Shown piece by piece: positions 12,401 through 24,100 of a stretch of DNA of 64,000 bases. The translations under genes were made by a program, and so were the position numbers. The notes under the pieces were generated by a model that had not been told where the DNA came from, searched no databases, and was given only the letters and a program-made list of their open reading frames with translations. This DNA is from Rhytidiadelphus loreus (lineage: Eukaryota; Streptophyta; Bryopsida; Hypnales; Hylocomiaceae), in the NCBI GenBank assembly GCA_947034895.1, contig OX344764.1:13330001-13394000 (forward strand), in the 5' to 3' direction. The number at the start of each line of letters is the position of its first letter. Within the stretch, counting starts at the first letter, position 1.

Positions 12401-14293
12401 CAAATAAAACAACTGTTCCCCCGATCACGGCTCCAACTATTGTACCTGTGTTGGTGGAACTGCCTGCGTTACCTGCCTCTCCAAAAACATAAAGGTAAGT
12501 CACTGCTTGCGAATAGACATGAAGAGTACCTCAGAAAAAATGACTGAACCAGATTATAAATGATTCATTTTAGCTTTGAAATCTTCGACAAAGCGCAGAA
12601 GCTGATGACATCAGCAAAATCACTGATGACTTCATAAGCAAGGTTTCCAAGTAAAATGGAAGTCTTGAAAGGGCTTGGGGTCAAGACATGAAGTCCAGGG
12701 AGCGCCAACTCACTTGTGCCACTGCCACAAATAACAAAAACGAGATGTCAGATTAAGCTCGCGCTCATTCACAATTACAGTGCAAAAGAAAAGCCTACTG
12801 AACTGAGATGACAAGAGTAAGTTTGACAATTGATTAGGACACCATGGACATGAAAGATATTTCTACAGACTTCACATATGCCTAAATTAAATTTCATCAA
12901 AGGAAAAATTTTAACTCACCCGTTCGGAGGAGTGTAATTTTTGTCTGCGGTCACCCGGGGATCACAGAATTAGACGCAACGCCAAATCATTATCAGACGC
13001 ACTATTACAACATTAACAGCGTATACCCCATACTGACCGGTGAATAAGATCAGCGCAAAATTATTGACACCAATCTAGAATGGTTCCAGCCGCAATCAAC
13101 AAACTGTAAGAAATGCAAAGTGCAACATTGTTCAGACCTGGCAGTGGGATGAAGGCATACTGCGTAGGCTGTGAGTTGTCCCAAGTAACGCCTGGATTGA
13201 ATTTCTGAATAAGCTCAGTACTCGTGTTGAAATTCGAAGCGATGCCGCTCAGATTGCCAGCCGTTCCTCCCAGTACCACATATGTAAGAAAAAGGTAATG
13301 ATCCAAGCTGGCGGAGTTATCGCATGTGCAATTGACTGGAATCTTCAACCACTGCAACAGTGTCACGAGACTAGGATCAACCAGAATGTTCGCCGTCGCC
13401 ACCCAAGTATTTTGAGTAAGATTCTGGTAGGTGATGGCAGTGATATTATCAAGAGTGTCGGTGCCTGTGACCTGGAAAAATCACAAACAATGAACTCGAA
13501 GTCTCATAGATAGAGGCTCCTAGTCCCTCTACGAGACCTCCAACCGCATCGACAATTGATTGACTTACAGCAAGGTAGATGCCCCAAGTCGGTCTGGCTA
13601 TCAAAATCCATACTTCTAAAACTTCACTCAATGTAAACAGCCACATGCGAAGATTTCATATGTGGAAAGTGTTCTGGGATTAAGCTTTTCATGGAAAGCT
13701 TTGAGGAGATAGGGAGGTCAGAATACGCATAGTCATGTGCCTAATTTTGGGAAAGACACCAGAGTGACTTTGATCATTCAAAACTAGTTCTCGGCATGTG
13801 CACATCAATCAGATCCTTATTTGCACGGTTTAAGAGAACTGCACTTCAATGAAGAAACTGCGAAACAAAGTCCAACATCTGCATTGACCTACTGAAGGAG
13901 ACAGAATGGCCTAGAAAGCCATACCTGATACTGGAACCTGTGTAACAATTGATCATTAACACAATCGCAAGAAAAGGGAATGTACAACGGATCGCCGGTC
14001 CTGAGGAAATTAAGATTCACGATTTTTGAATTGGCATCTGCGATTTGCTCCATCGTCATTTGGAACTTTCGCCCGATGCTGGTCAAATTATCTTCTCCAG
14101 TAACCTGATAGAAAGCGTAGGCAGTGTCGCACCCCGTCGCTGGCACGCACACAGCTTCCCCGAACTCCCAGGGAACCAGAAACGCACACTGCAGCACTAC
14201 CAAGGTCCTAATCACCAACACTACACTCGTGGTTGGCCATGTCTGATTCCGCGAGTTCTCCGGCTGCCTCATTTCGTAATGCCTCTTTTCCAA
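9412..14293 (-). CDS. CERK1: LysM receptor-like kinase (CERK1/LYK type)
   Basis: Plasma-membrane receptor kinase of the family that binds chitin or related N-acetylglucosamine oligomers and signals through its cytosolic kinase. Thirteen exons (5' to 3'): 14293-13925, 13471-13138, 12944-12920, 12721-12714, 12478-12266, 12045-11861, 11592-11503, 11162-11066, 10862-10708, 10610-10507, 10088-9920, 9813-9715, 9567-9412. They join in frame to about 667 residues (AtCERK1 has 617). Visible: hydrophobic signal peptide near residues 22-45; LysM ectodomain with Cys-X-Cys pairs CDC and CTC; a membrane segment about 257-283 followed by KPKRKQR; kinase with GEGGFAVV (363-370), Lys383 in [13 protein letters not shown] (475), DFG (495) and APE (526). 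The intact catalytic residues suggest an active kinase. The third glycine of the nucleotide loop is Ala. Exon 4 is an inferred 8-nt microexon needed to keep frame. The short C-terminal tail ([10 protein letters not shown]) is read-through of a possible donor, so the last few residues are uncertain. Confidence 0.93.
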
Positions 14294-15754
14294 TTCAAGC
14301 CGTAATCAAGAACCGCACTGCCTTCACCCTGACATGCGATGCTCAACGATTCTCCGCTATTTCATGATCCAAAAGCGTAGCCAGCTGCCGTAACCTGCTA
14401 CTTCCACATGCTAGGGCTCGTACCGATTTCACCGACAGTGGAACTAGAACCCAAGTGCCTAGAAACTCCCGCAAGAATCCTCTTCAAATTGCTGTCATGG
14501 CAAGAAACGGAAAAAATTGTATCCTACTGGAGTTCTAGGTGGCCATTCACGCAAACAGAAACACCAGAGAAGAAGTTCTAACTTATCACACCAGAGGTAT
14601 CGAAAAATTCTGCAGAATTCCGCAAAATTCAGAAGCCAGTGGGGAATGCAAGAGTTACTTGAAGTCATGGTGATTATGACTGCGATCAGGCAGAAGCTAC
14701 AGCACTGGAGCTTGCTATTCTTGCAAGACCTGCAGCATGGAGAGACAGCAATTAAGAGCTTCAACAAAGAGCAACCGGGTTTTCTGTAAACGATTCTTGA
14801 GATAATTACTGATGGCTGCCATCTCAGCAGGCAAACTTTGACCGTCCTTGTCGAAGTTCTGGATCGCAGAGTTTGTAATTTCATTTTTTAATGTTTAATT
14901 TATTTTTAAACAAAACGAGCAAGCTCAATGCTTAATGGAACGCCTTGAACGCCATTCTGTGGCAATCCAATGAGCTTTGTCATCCGTTTTAAAGCTCTTT
15001 GTTCCCCGTTTTCCTTGTTGACCTTTCATGTTGAGTTATAAAGAGTATCCAATTGAGTTTGTAGTCTAGCCAATGTTTGTTTTTATGAAAATGGGAAGTT
15101 TTTAAAATAAACAGATTACAAAATATGCTATTTTAGTGTATTTTGGGCAGTTGTTGCTCCTTGCTCTAAATCTGAAATTTCTCCACAAAAATGATGTTTT
15201 TTGAGTGTGAGCCCAACTAACAAAATGAAGGTCATCTACTCTAGTTTCTATTCCAATTTGAATTTTGGAAATCTTTTTAGTATTAAATATTTGATTGCAA
15301 ATTTGAATTTTGTATGTATTTTCAATGTCTATTGAATTCTAATTATAGAATGATATGAAAATTGAGTTTACACTATGATATTTGTCATTGTAATGTACAC
15401 ACATGGTGAAATTTTCAGATTTTTTGAAATAATTTTCTATTTGATGTGATTTTTCTTCACTTTATCTTCAAAAATTCTCAAAAAAATCAATTTTCCACAA
15501 GATTTGTGAAGTAATGAAGACATACAATTTCATCTCTGAAAAATAAATATAAACTTTTTCATACATATCTAGTTGCAAAATGTCAACAAACTAAGTGACG
15601 GGCAGAGAGGCTTGAAATCATTAATGATAAGTCCGTAAGTTAGGGGTTAAGAGGAAAAATACACCACTATAGTTAAGGTAAATCAACCCATTGTAGTCAG
15701 AGTAAGGAATTTGACCCCATGTTGGTGCTGAAATTTTTTAGTTTTTTTCCTACA
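14294..15754. other. Upstream region of the LysM receptor kinase, then AT-rich intergenic
   Basis: 14294-14890 has higher GC and probably contains the 5' UTR and promoter of the minus-strand receptor kinase; I could not place a TATA box. From about 14890 the sequence turns AT-rich without a supported feature. Confidence 0.4.
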
Positions 15755-16672
15755 TTAACCTCTAAAGTCCCATTGTCCCCTCGGGGGGACAATTTGGAAT
15801 TTGGGCAGTTTCCTATGGGCTGAAATTTTACCCTACTTTTTCAAAACTTTTTTTGAAAATAGAAAAGTTGATAAACTTTGTGGGAATATAATTTTTATTT
15901 CAATCAATGCTTGGAAGCAAAAGTTATATTTCAAAAAGCCTAGAACTGAGCTCGGCAGGCAGCACAAAAAATATTGCAAATTTTTTTTTTTTTTTAAATT
16001 CTCAAAGATTATATTTTTGTCTACATTTGAAGCTTTGATTCATTCCATTTTGATTAGTGATGTGAAAGTTATGAACAATCTTATTTTCGGGCAATCTAAT
16101 CATCTTTTTGAAAAAATAACTTATAGAATTCATTTCAGAATGCAATTTCAAATTTTTTCAAATTTTTTTTTTGAAAAGGTTAAGTTTTTTTTCTAGAACA
16201 ATCTCACCATTGGAATTATTGTATTTCAATCCCATCTAAGAGCTATTAACAATTTAGTTTTCTTTCAATCTTGGACCTACTTCTACTTGACAATTTTTTG
16301 AAGTATGAAAATCAAGTTTTTATTTTTTGAATTTTTTTTCCTAGACTCCCAACTCAATTCTTCAACATAATAAATTTTTAATTCAAATTCTATAGTGCTT
16401 ATTTACCCACAAATAGCGATCAAAGTCATCTAAAATTGCAATCTAGTGTTCAATAAAACTTGTTTTTTCAACTTTAAATGCTCATATCTCTCAATTTGTA
16501 CAGTCAAACTTCATGAATTTTTCACCACATAATTTCAAACAAGTAAAGTTCAAGATCCTACGATTCAGTTCCCCGAAAAGTATTTTTTTTAGTTTTTTTG
16601 GACAAACACAGTAGAAATGGCAGTTTTGAGTGGTTTTTGATAGAAAAATGGCCTTGGGCCTTTAGGGATTAA
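15755..16672. mobile_element. Full-length TTAA-bordered MITE
   Basis: A 910-bp element (15759-16668) lies between TTAA at 15755-15758 and TTAA at 16669-16672. The left terminus is CCTCTAAAGTCCCATTG and the right terminus, reverse complemented, is TCCCTAAAGGCCCAAGG. Its body aligns with the copies at 2230-3600 and 53606-54981 (for example TCTTGGACCTACTTCTACTT). This copy supplies the unoccupied version of the site into which the nested element at 2742-3265 inserted. It is AT-rich with long T runs and no transposase frame. Confidence 0.8.
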
Positions 16673-19543
16673 TATAGGTTTGAGAAACAGTGAGAGCAAT
16701 TGAAATTAATTTTTTTTGACAAAGTATGAATTTACTATGAATTTTTGAAGTGTTTAGTGCATCATGGCCCAAAAGAGTCTATAGATTCCCCTAGAACCAA
16801 CAAAATTTGAATCCATGATGCTCATTTTGTTTGCCTAAAGCAATCATAATGTTTTCTAATATGGAAGGCCTAAAAAGTCAATTCTTACAATGAACTTATA
16901 GTGAAAACTTGGAATACTTGATTCATGTAAGGTATGTGCATGCATTGCCACATAATGGACTTTAAAAAACATTATATAATGAAGTCACTAATCATTCCAT
17001 TACTGTCATGTAAGACATGCATTGTGGCCAAAATCTCATATAATGAAAAAATCCCATAATGGGGCCATTCCCTAGTGTGTCCCTTATGGATCATCTTACC
17101 ACAATGGGTTGACTTACCTCAATGGCCTAAGGGCCCAACGATGGAGGTGATAACAACAAACAAAAACTAATTTGGGTTTTGGATTGGTAGATAAGCCCCT
17201 TGTTAGGTGGCTCTTTTCTTCACATAAATTTGCATTCCTTCTCTTCTACCAAAAACTTTCCAATTTAGCCAAGACTAATTTCATTTATTTTGGATAGTGC
17301 AAAAAGTAATCTTCTTTGAAGCAACGTTTATTTTTAAGATCAAACAATAATCTAATTGTTGGTTGTGTGTTGTTGAAGGGAATTTGGAGGAACATCAATG
17401 TATAGGCTCTTTTTTGTCAGAGCTTGAAAATTTTTAGTAGAAAAAGAAACATTATTGTGGAGTGAATTTTACCTAGCAAAGGTATAGCCTTTGTTAGTAT
17501 GTAGCTTGTCTTCTGAGTGGATAGGCAGTAGGCAGTGACTGCCTCTTTGGGGTGTATAGTATAGTAACAAATTGAGTTACTATGCACCCCAAAAAAATTT
17601 AATTTAAAAATTAATTAATTAATAATCCTCCCTCCCTCAGGTTTTCAAAAATTAATTAAATTAATTAACTCCTTCCTCTCCCTCTCCTTAGGTACTTGTA
17701 ATTTTCAGAAACCAAACTCACTACAATCAATATGGGACAAACTTCCCTGTGTTTGTATTAATATCCTATATCTACGTATCCGTAGCCCTTTTGTATTCTA
17801 TACCTATAGAGTGTATTGTATTTTGTATCTATATCCATATCCCTTGTATCCGTATTTGTATCATGTATCATATCCTATATCCATATTTGAACCGCCTAGA
17901 TTGTATTTGATGGACATCAATGGCTTGTGATCTTTCAAGAAATTGACAGTAGTGGGGGGAGCATTTTTTTAAAAACAAATCAACGGCTCTCAATTTTTTT
18001 CACAGAGGAGGTTAGTTACTGAATCACAAACCAAAAGTGACAGCTTCTTTTGGGTGCATAGTCAGTCCTCGGCCATTTGAGTAGATAGTCATCTTGAGGT
18101 TTTGATTTACACTAAATTAATGATTCATGATTTTTAATTTAATTAACCCCCCTCTCCATTTTCATATTTTTCACACTCACACATGTGAGCAAACAATATG
18201 GGATAATGCATGTGTATTTCATGTGTATTCTTGTCGGTATCTATATTCCGTATCTATGAGTATGCACTTCACCAACAACTAGTTAGCAAGAGGGGGAGGT
18301 GTTTTTTTTTGGAAAATTGATGAGTGAGTCAACGAACAAATGCATGACAAGAGTACACAAAAATAATTTACTAGAAAAAAAATTAAATCAGTGGTTGCGG
18401 TAGGTACTTGTGAGTTCTATCAATGGTTCACAATTTTTCTTAAGGGATGGGAGAGCCCAAGCACTCAATTCTGGAAACATAGAAGATAGTCATTCATGGG
18501 TTTGGATGGATATTGATGGTTCATCCAAAATATGGACAAAATTTTATTTATTATTCTAAAGTGAATATATTCATCCCAATTTTGAGCAAGCGACATATGA
18601 ATGGAATAGTCTATTAGGTGCTCTACACTATTCAATACATTCAATACATTCATTACTGAATGATTAGAGTTGACACTTTTTACCAAATAATTAATTAAAG
18701 TTGCAAAAAGTGTTTTGGCAAATGCTTAAAGATAGAAATATTCTACAAGATTTGTTTTTCTCCCATAGAAATGTTTTAAAATAAAATAAAAATCCAACAT
18801 TTATTATTAGAAATATTCATTGTTGACTCCAACCACTAGATACATTAAACTTATATTATGGTGGGTTTCTGTGAAAATGGTATAGTTTCAGTTACTCAAT
18901 TGAAATTGCAGATCTATACCAATCCTATTGTTAGAACTCTACAAAGGCTCTTCAACATCACAATTTTTGGCATTTTAAACTATGCCTTCCTATCAATATT
19001 TGCAAAATTGTCATATCATTTTCACAATTTTTTTTTTTAAGCATGCTTTGCCATAGAACATTATATTTTTAGTCTTTTAGATTGCTTCAAATTGGCTTTA
19101 GTCAATTGTCCAAAGTCCAAATCTAAATAATATTTTTGAAATTTAGACAATTGAATAATAATATAAAACAAACGTGCTAAATGTTATCAATGTGAAATAG
19201 AGGCAAAAGAGGATTCTACATTTTCACATGAATTTTCTATACATCTCTTTTATGAAAACAATTGTACCCAAAATCAACCTTAGACTCTCATAAATGGACA
19301 CAAGTTGTACAATTTAGTAAAAAATTTGTAGATGTAAAGTTGCAATTAGTTGCTAGTTACATTAATTTCTCTAGAAGGGATACATAGGAAGAGATGCATC
19401 AAGTACGTGTGTCATTATGTGAATTCTAAATACATTTTGTGTATTCATTGTTCAGTTTTTCAAAAAGTGTTGTATTCAACCCCTTAATAAATTATGTAAT
19501 TAAATTTTTGAAATGCAAGCTTTCAATGCTCATGGACGCACTG
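16673..19543. other. AT-rich intergenic
   Basis: No gene supported. A short foldback lies near 17550-17590 (GGGGTGTATAGTA paired with TACTATGCACCCC) and a degenerate TATC/TATA-rich microsatellite at about 17750-17900. Other open frames are short and featureless. Confidence 0.4.
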
Positions 19544-20369
19544 TTAACCCTTAATGGTCAGAGACTATGTTTTCACCAAAAACACTCCAAAATTGTCATT
19601 TCTAATACAAGCACCAAATTTTAAATGAAAAACATTTTTGGACACCTGAAAATATGGGCAGCTACACTTCACAAAGTCACATTTGTATGAAAAAATGTCC
19701 AAATGATGAATACTCTTTGGACTCATTCCTCAAGTCAAGTTGGCTACATACTTGAAAATTTTAGGTCATTTGGAATTGCACAACATATAGGAAAAAAATA
19801 GTACGGAGTATTAAGTAGAAAGAAGTACAAAGTGATTCAAAACACTAATTAAATCGTTTAGAATTTAATTATAAAATTGAAAAATTCCAATCTCAACAAT
19901 TTTAATGTAGTAATGAACAATTTGAATCATATATATTTATTTTTTTCAAAAAATAGAAAAAATAGAGTTAAATGAAGGACTTCAAAGTTTATTTTTGAAT
20001 AGGGAATCCATAACTACCCGCAAACTAGAACACCTCATAACTTTCATCTCATAAATCAAAATGGAATAATTCAAAGCTTTATACATCTATATAAATCTAA
20101 GACAAATTTCAAATTTATTTATTTTTAAGTGATTTTTAAAGAATTTTTTTGAGTTGCCCTAACTGCCTACCGACTACTTAAAATTACATATCATGCCATA
20201 AATTTTTAACCATGTCTAGTAAAAAATTATGAAAATTGTTGTGCCTTAAAGCTACTCCTCAGGCCCACATTGTGTCAAATTTTCAAAGAAAAAAAAATAC
20301 CATCTCTAGTGAGCTATCCAAAATTGCTATGTTGCCAAAAAAAACAATATTTGGTCCTTTATGGGTTAA
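19544..20369. mobile_element. TTAA-bordered MITE
   Basis: An 818-bp segment (19548-20365) lies between TTAA at 19544-19547 and TTAA at 20366-20369. The left terminus CCCTTAATGGTCAGAG and the right terminus (reverse complement CCCATAAAGGACCAAA) are imperfect inverted repeats. The subterminal CCAAAATTGTCATTTCTA matches the corresponding end of the nested copy at 2742-3265. It lies directly next to the 3'-flank repeat copy B, which begins at about 20393. Confidence 0.65.
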
Positions 20370-20392
20370 CTCGTTAAACCCCATCATCGTTA

Positions 20393-21163
20393 TTTGCCTA
20401 TGTGGTGTACTTTCATCAACCTAGTTATTGAATACTGGTAATCTGTCCTTGACTTTTTATCAAGGCGAGCCTTTTGCCTTGCTATGCTAGCCACTTCCTC
20501 TGAGTGCAGATAAACCATCCATCCCAATAATTTCCTCCCCTAAAGGATTATCACTCAAAAGTGGTGAAGATAATGGACTCTATCCTTAAGAATCTGTATC
20601 AACAACAAATGCATCTCAGGAGAGCCTCCAATAGTTTCCAAGTTTGTCTTGGACACCTCACAAAATTGAGAGTTTCACCCTCTGAAGTACGAAGTATCTA
20701 CTAAAGTCAAAGCACATCTACCATGCTTATTAATGGATGTCGAGGCTTACATTTTTTTACTACATTTCACCAAGTTGCTGAATAGATCCGTATCAACTAC
20801 AAATGCATCTCAATAAAGAATCCAATGCTTTCCAAGTTTGACTAGAACATGTCACAAAATTGAGAGTTTAACCCTCTGAAGTACGGAGTATCTACTAAAG
20901 TCAAAGCACATCTACCATGCTTATTAATGGATTTCGAGGCTTACATTTTTTTACTACATTTCACCAAGTTGCTGAATAGATCCGTATCAAGAACAAATGC
21001 ATCTCAATAAAGAATCCAATGCTTTCCAAGTTTGACTAGAAAATCTCACAAAATTAAGAGTTTAACCCTCTGAAGTACAGAGTACCTACTAAAGTCAAAG
21101 CACATCTACCCATCCTTATTAATGGATTTCGAGGCTTACATTGTTTACTACGTTTCACCTTTT
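20393..21163. repeat. 3'-flank repeat copy B, three 194-bp tandem units
   Basis: Units beginning GTATCAA recur at 20596, 20790 and 20984, an exact 194-bp spacing. The leader AAGGCGAGCCTTTTGCCTTG and the unit sequence match copy A at 8388-9225. The last unit breaks off at TTTACTACGTTTCACC. Those bases contain, on the minus strand, the last three codons and the TAG stop of the methyltransferase gene (21148-21159). The array is therefore the immediate 3' flank of that gene. Confidence 0.9.
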
Positions 21164-24100
21164 CGACGCATCCGAGCAGCGAATGCACCGTCTATCCCAT
21201 GTCTATGAGGAAAGGTCACCAAAAAACCCTCTGCGGACAACATCGAAGGCGGAACGTACGTGCGCACGTTCTCTGTAGTGAAATCCTGCACAAATCAAAC
21301 GTCAAACATTGTGACGTTATTATCTCAACACCCACAGGCAACGATGTAGCACGAATATTGCAAACCTTAATAGTGAGCTTATTCCAAACAGTCATATGCC
21401 TCACCTGATTCCTTGAGAGGAAAGCAGAAACTCGCTCGGAGTTTTCACTGGCCTCGATTGAGCACGTGCTGTATACCAGCACACCGCCAGGTTTTACCAA
21501 CCTAGAGAAAATACAACAAGCACTACAAATTTAAAAATTAGCCAAAAATAAATGCCTCGACTACGAAGGCAAACACACACGTATCTCTTCAAAAGCAAGA
21601 AACTTCAAATTACTGATCTCTCAAGCTTATGAGACATGCACATACGAACAGGCATTCAAACCATACAAGGCTGCAGCGTCCAATAGTGAGTCCTGCAGAT
21701 CCGCCAACTGCAACATGTCCTCAGGAGATCTTCTCCATCGTAAGTCTGCCCTCTGAACAACAAAAAATAAAGCACTATAACCACAGAATACTCAAACAGA
21801 CACTTAAAGTGACAATGATGATTCCACGTACAAACAATACGAACAGCAGAACGGCGCATCAACGTCAGTCTCCTAGGCTTAATCAGTAACCATCAGAAAA
21901 CAAAGGCAACGAAAGGATTAAGATATGAAAAATAAGGACTTTGCAAGCAATTGCACAAGTTTTCAAACGACGAGGCTTCTCTGGAATGAACCTTGGAAAG
22001 CACACCAAGGCCACTACACGGAGCATCCAGCAACACGCGATCACCAGTGCCTGCTGCCTTCACCTGCACTCATTTCCCAATAATAACAAAATTTCAAAAC
22101 AATGCTGTTCTACTGAACTACTTTCAAACAAATAGGAACAAGGCGCCACCCTACAAGTACAAATGTCAGGCATTCCTAAAGCAGTTCTTAGGATTAGATC
22201 GATAAATCACAGTAAGGACAATTCCGGAACTCTTCATCAGAAAGAACGAGACGGATTATGGAGTATTTCCGTGTCAGATGATCTCACTGACTTCCAAAGA
22301 ATAACAGGATCCTTGTAAAATATTATGTTAGCCTGAAATTACAAATGCGACCAAGGGCATGAACTGGGCCAATAAAGGTGCGAACTGGAAAGAAAGGAGC
22401 TCAAGTAGATGCAGGAAGGGCTTTAGCGGAGAAAAAAACGATAGGCTCTGGGTTCAAACTCACCGCATAATCACGAAGATCGTAGTGGCATGATGAAACG
22501 ACATCTCCAACACCCTGCTGTTGAGCAGCCTCTGTGAGTATGCGTAATCGTCCCTCGTTCACATCAACTGCTACAACCTTGCCTGTACAATCCAACATTA
22601 ACATTATAATGACATTTGTGCAATTACTCCAGCATGAAGCACATTCTTCTCTAGACTTCCAGTGATCCAAAGAACATAATTTACAGAAAACTGTTAACTG
22701 AGATTGTTATTCCATACCTTGACCATGGAGTCGGGATGCCAGATTTAAGGCTTTCCCACCGGGTGCCGCACAGCAGTCAATGATCGTATCTCCAGGTTGT
22801 GCATCAACCACAGAGACCACGAGACCTGCCCACGGGAAATAAACTTGGTCAGAAAATTAAATAATATATCTCCCCAAACTCAAAAATGTCTTCAAGCTCG
22901 TAAGCATATTCTGCTCTCCGAATGCACCATGAATGGGATACTAAGTCACCCATTGGAGCCGCAGGATATTAAAATAAACCAATCAGAACATCCTGGCAGG
23001 TTAAGGGTTACCTGCACTTTCATCTTGAACTGCGATACTTCCATTCTGAAGAAGACCGGATCGTAGAACATCCTGTGATTTGCCAACCAGCTTGAAATTC
23101 ATGAGTACCACAGAATGTGCTCAAAAATCGACTGGATACGGTGCTGATTTTTTTAAGAGTTAAAGGCCACATCAAACCCTAATTAAAATATGTGCCAAAA
23201 GCACTAGGGTGCTGTCTTTATATCATGGTCGGAGTACCCACCTGCATGCCTATAGATAGTCTCACAAAGTCTGGCAAGTAAGGTGATTCCGCATGAGAAA
23301 CCTGGACAAACAATTTTCAATAATTACATGTCTGAATAATCTTGACTACGACATATTGCCGTCACAAACTTGCCATACAAGCATGGCCTTAACATAATGC
23401 TGTGATGCAAGTGTGAAGAAGTTCCTTCATAGTTATGCGATTAACCTAAACACAATAACATAATATTTCAGCAAAAAACATGCGAAAAAAATAAAAAAAT
23501 AAAAAGAATTTGCAGAGGTGTTTACTCACATATACTACATCAACACACGCTCAGCTTTCAACAATTCCAACCAGCGTGCCGCGTAGTCTACTGGGACAAA
23601 CGGACCCTGAGACTCTGCCTGACTAACATTGAAAACCATAGTACAAGCCAAAAAATTCCCCCGCATTGCACAGAGAGATTAACAAAATTTCTAGATTGCA
23701 GCAGAATAATGTCTTTACTAACCTCAAGCTTATCTAATTCAGCTATAAGATCTTGTCTTGAAACTCCCCGAGCACTGTTCGCCCTGTAGAAACGCAGGAA
23801 CAAAAGAGAGGGATTAAGTGTAAATCGACATTAAGGTCGCTAACAAAACAAGGTTAACAAAAGAATACCCCTCACAATCCAACTCGAAGGGAGCAGATGC
23901 TAAATCATATCCAACCTGAGTGAAAATGTAGGACGTTGATTGTTGCATTCCATGAGTCGCACAGATTCCTCTTCCCCAAATTGGGTGAGCCACAGTCGCA
24001 CCATCCACTGAGCACCCAGGTAAAGAATGACCTGTTAACTAAAGCAAGATAACTGAACTAAATTTCCAAATCACGCTCTTTGAGGTCGGTACTTACAACC

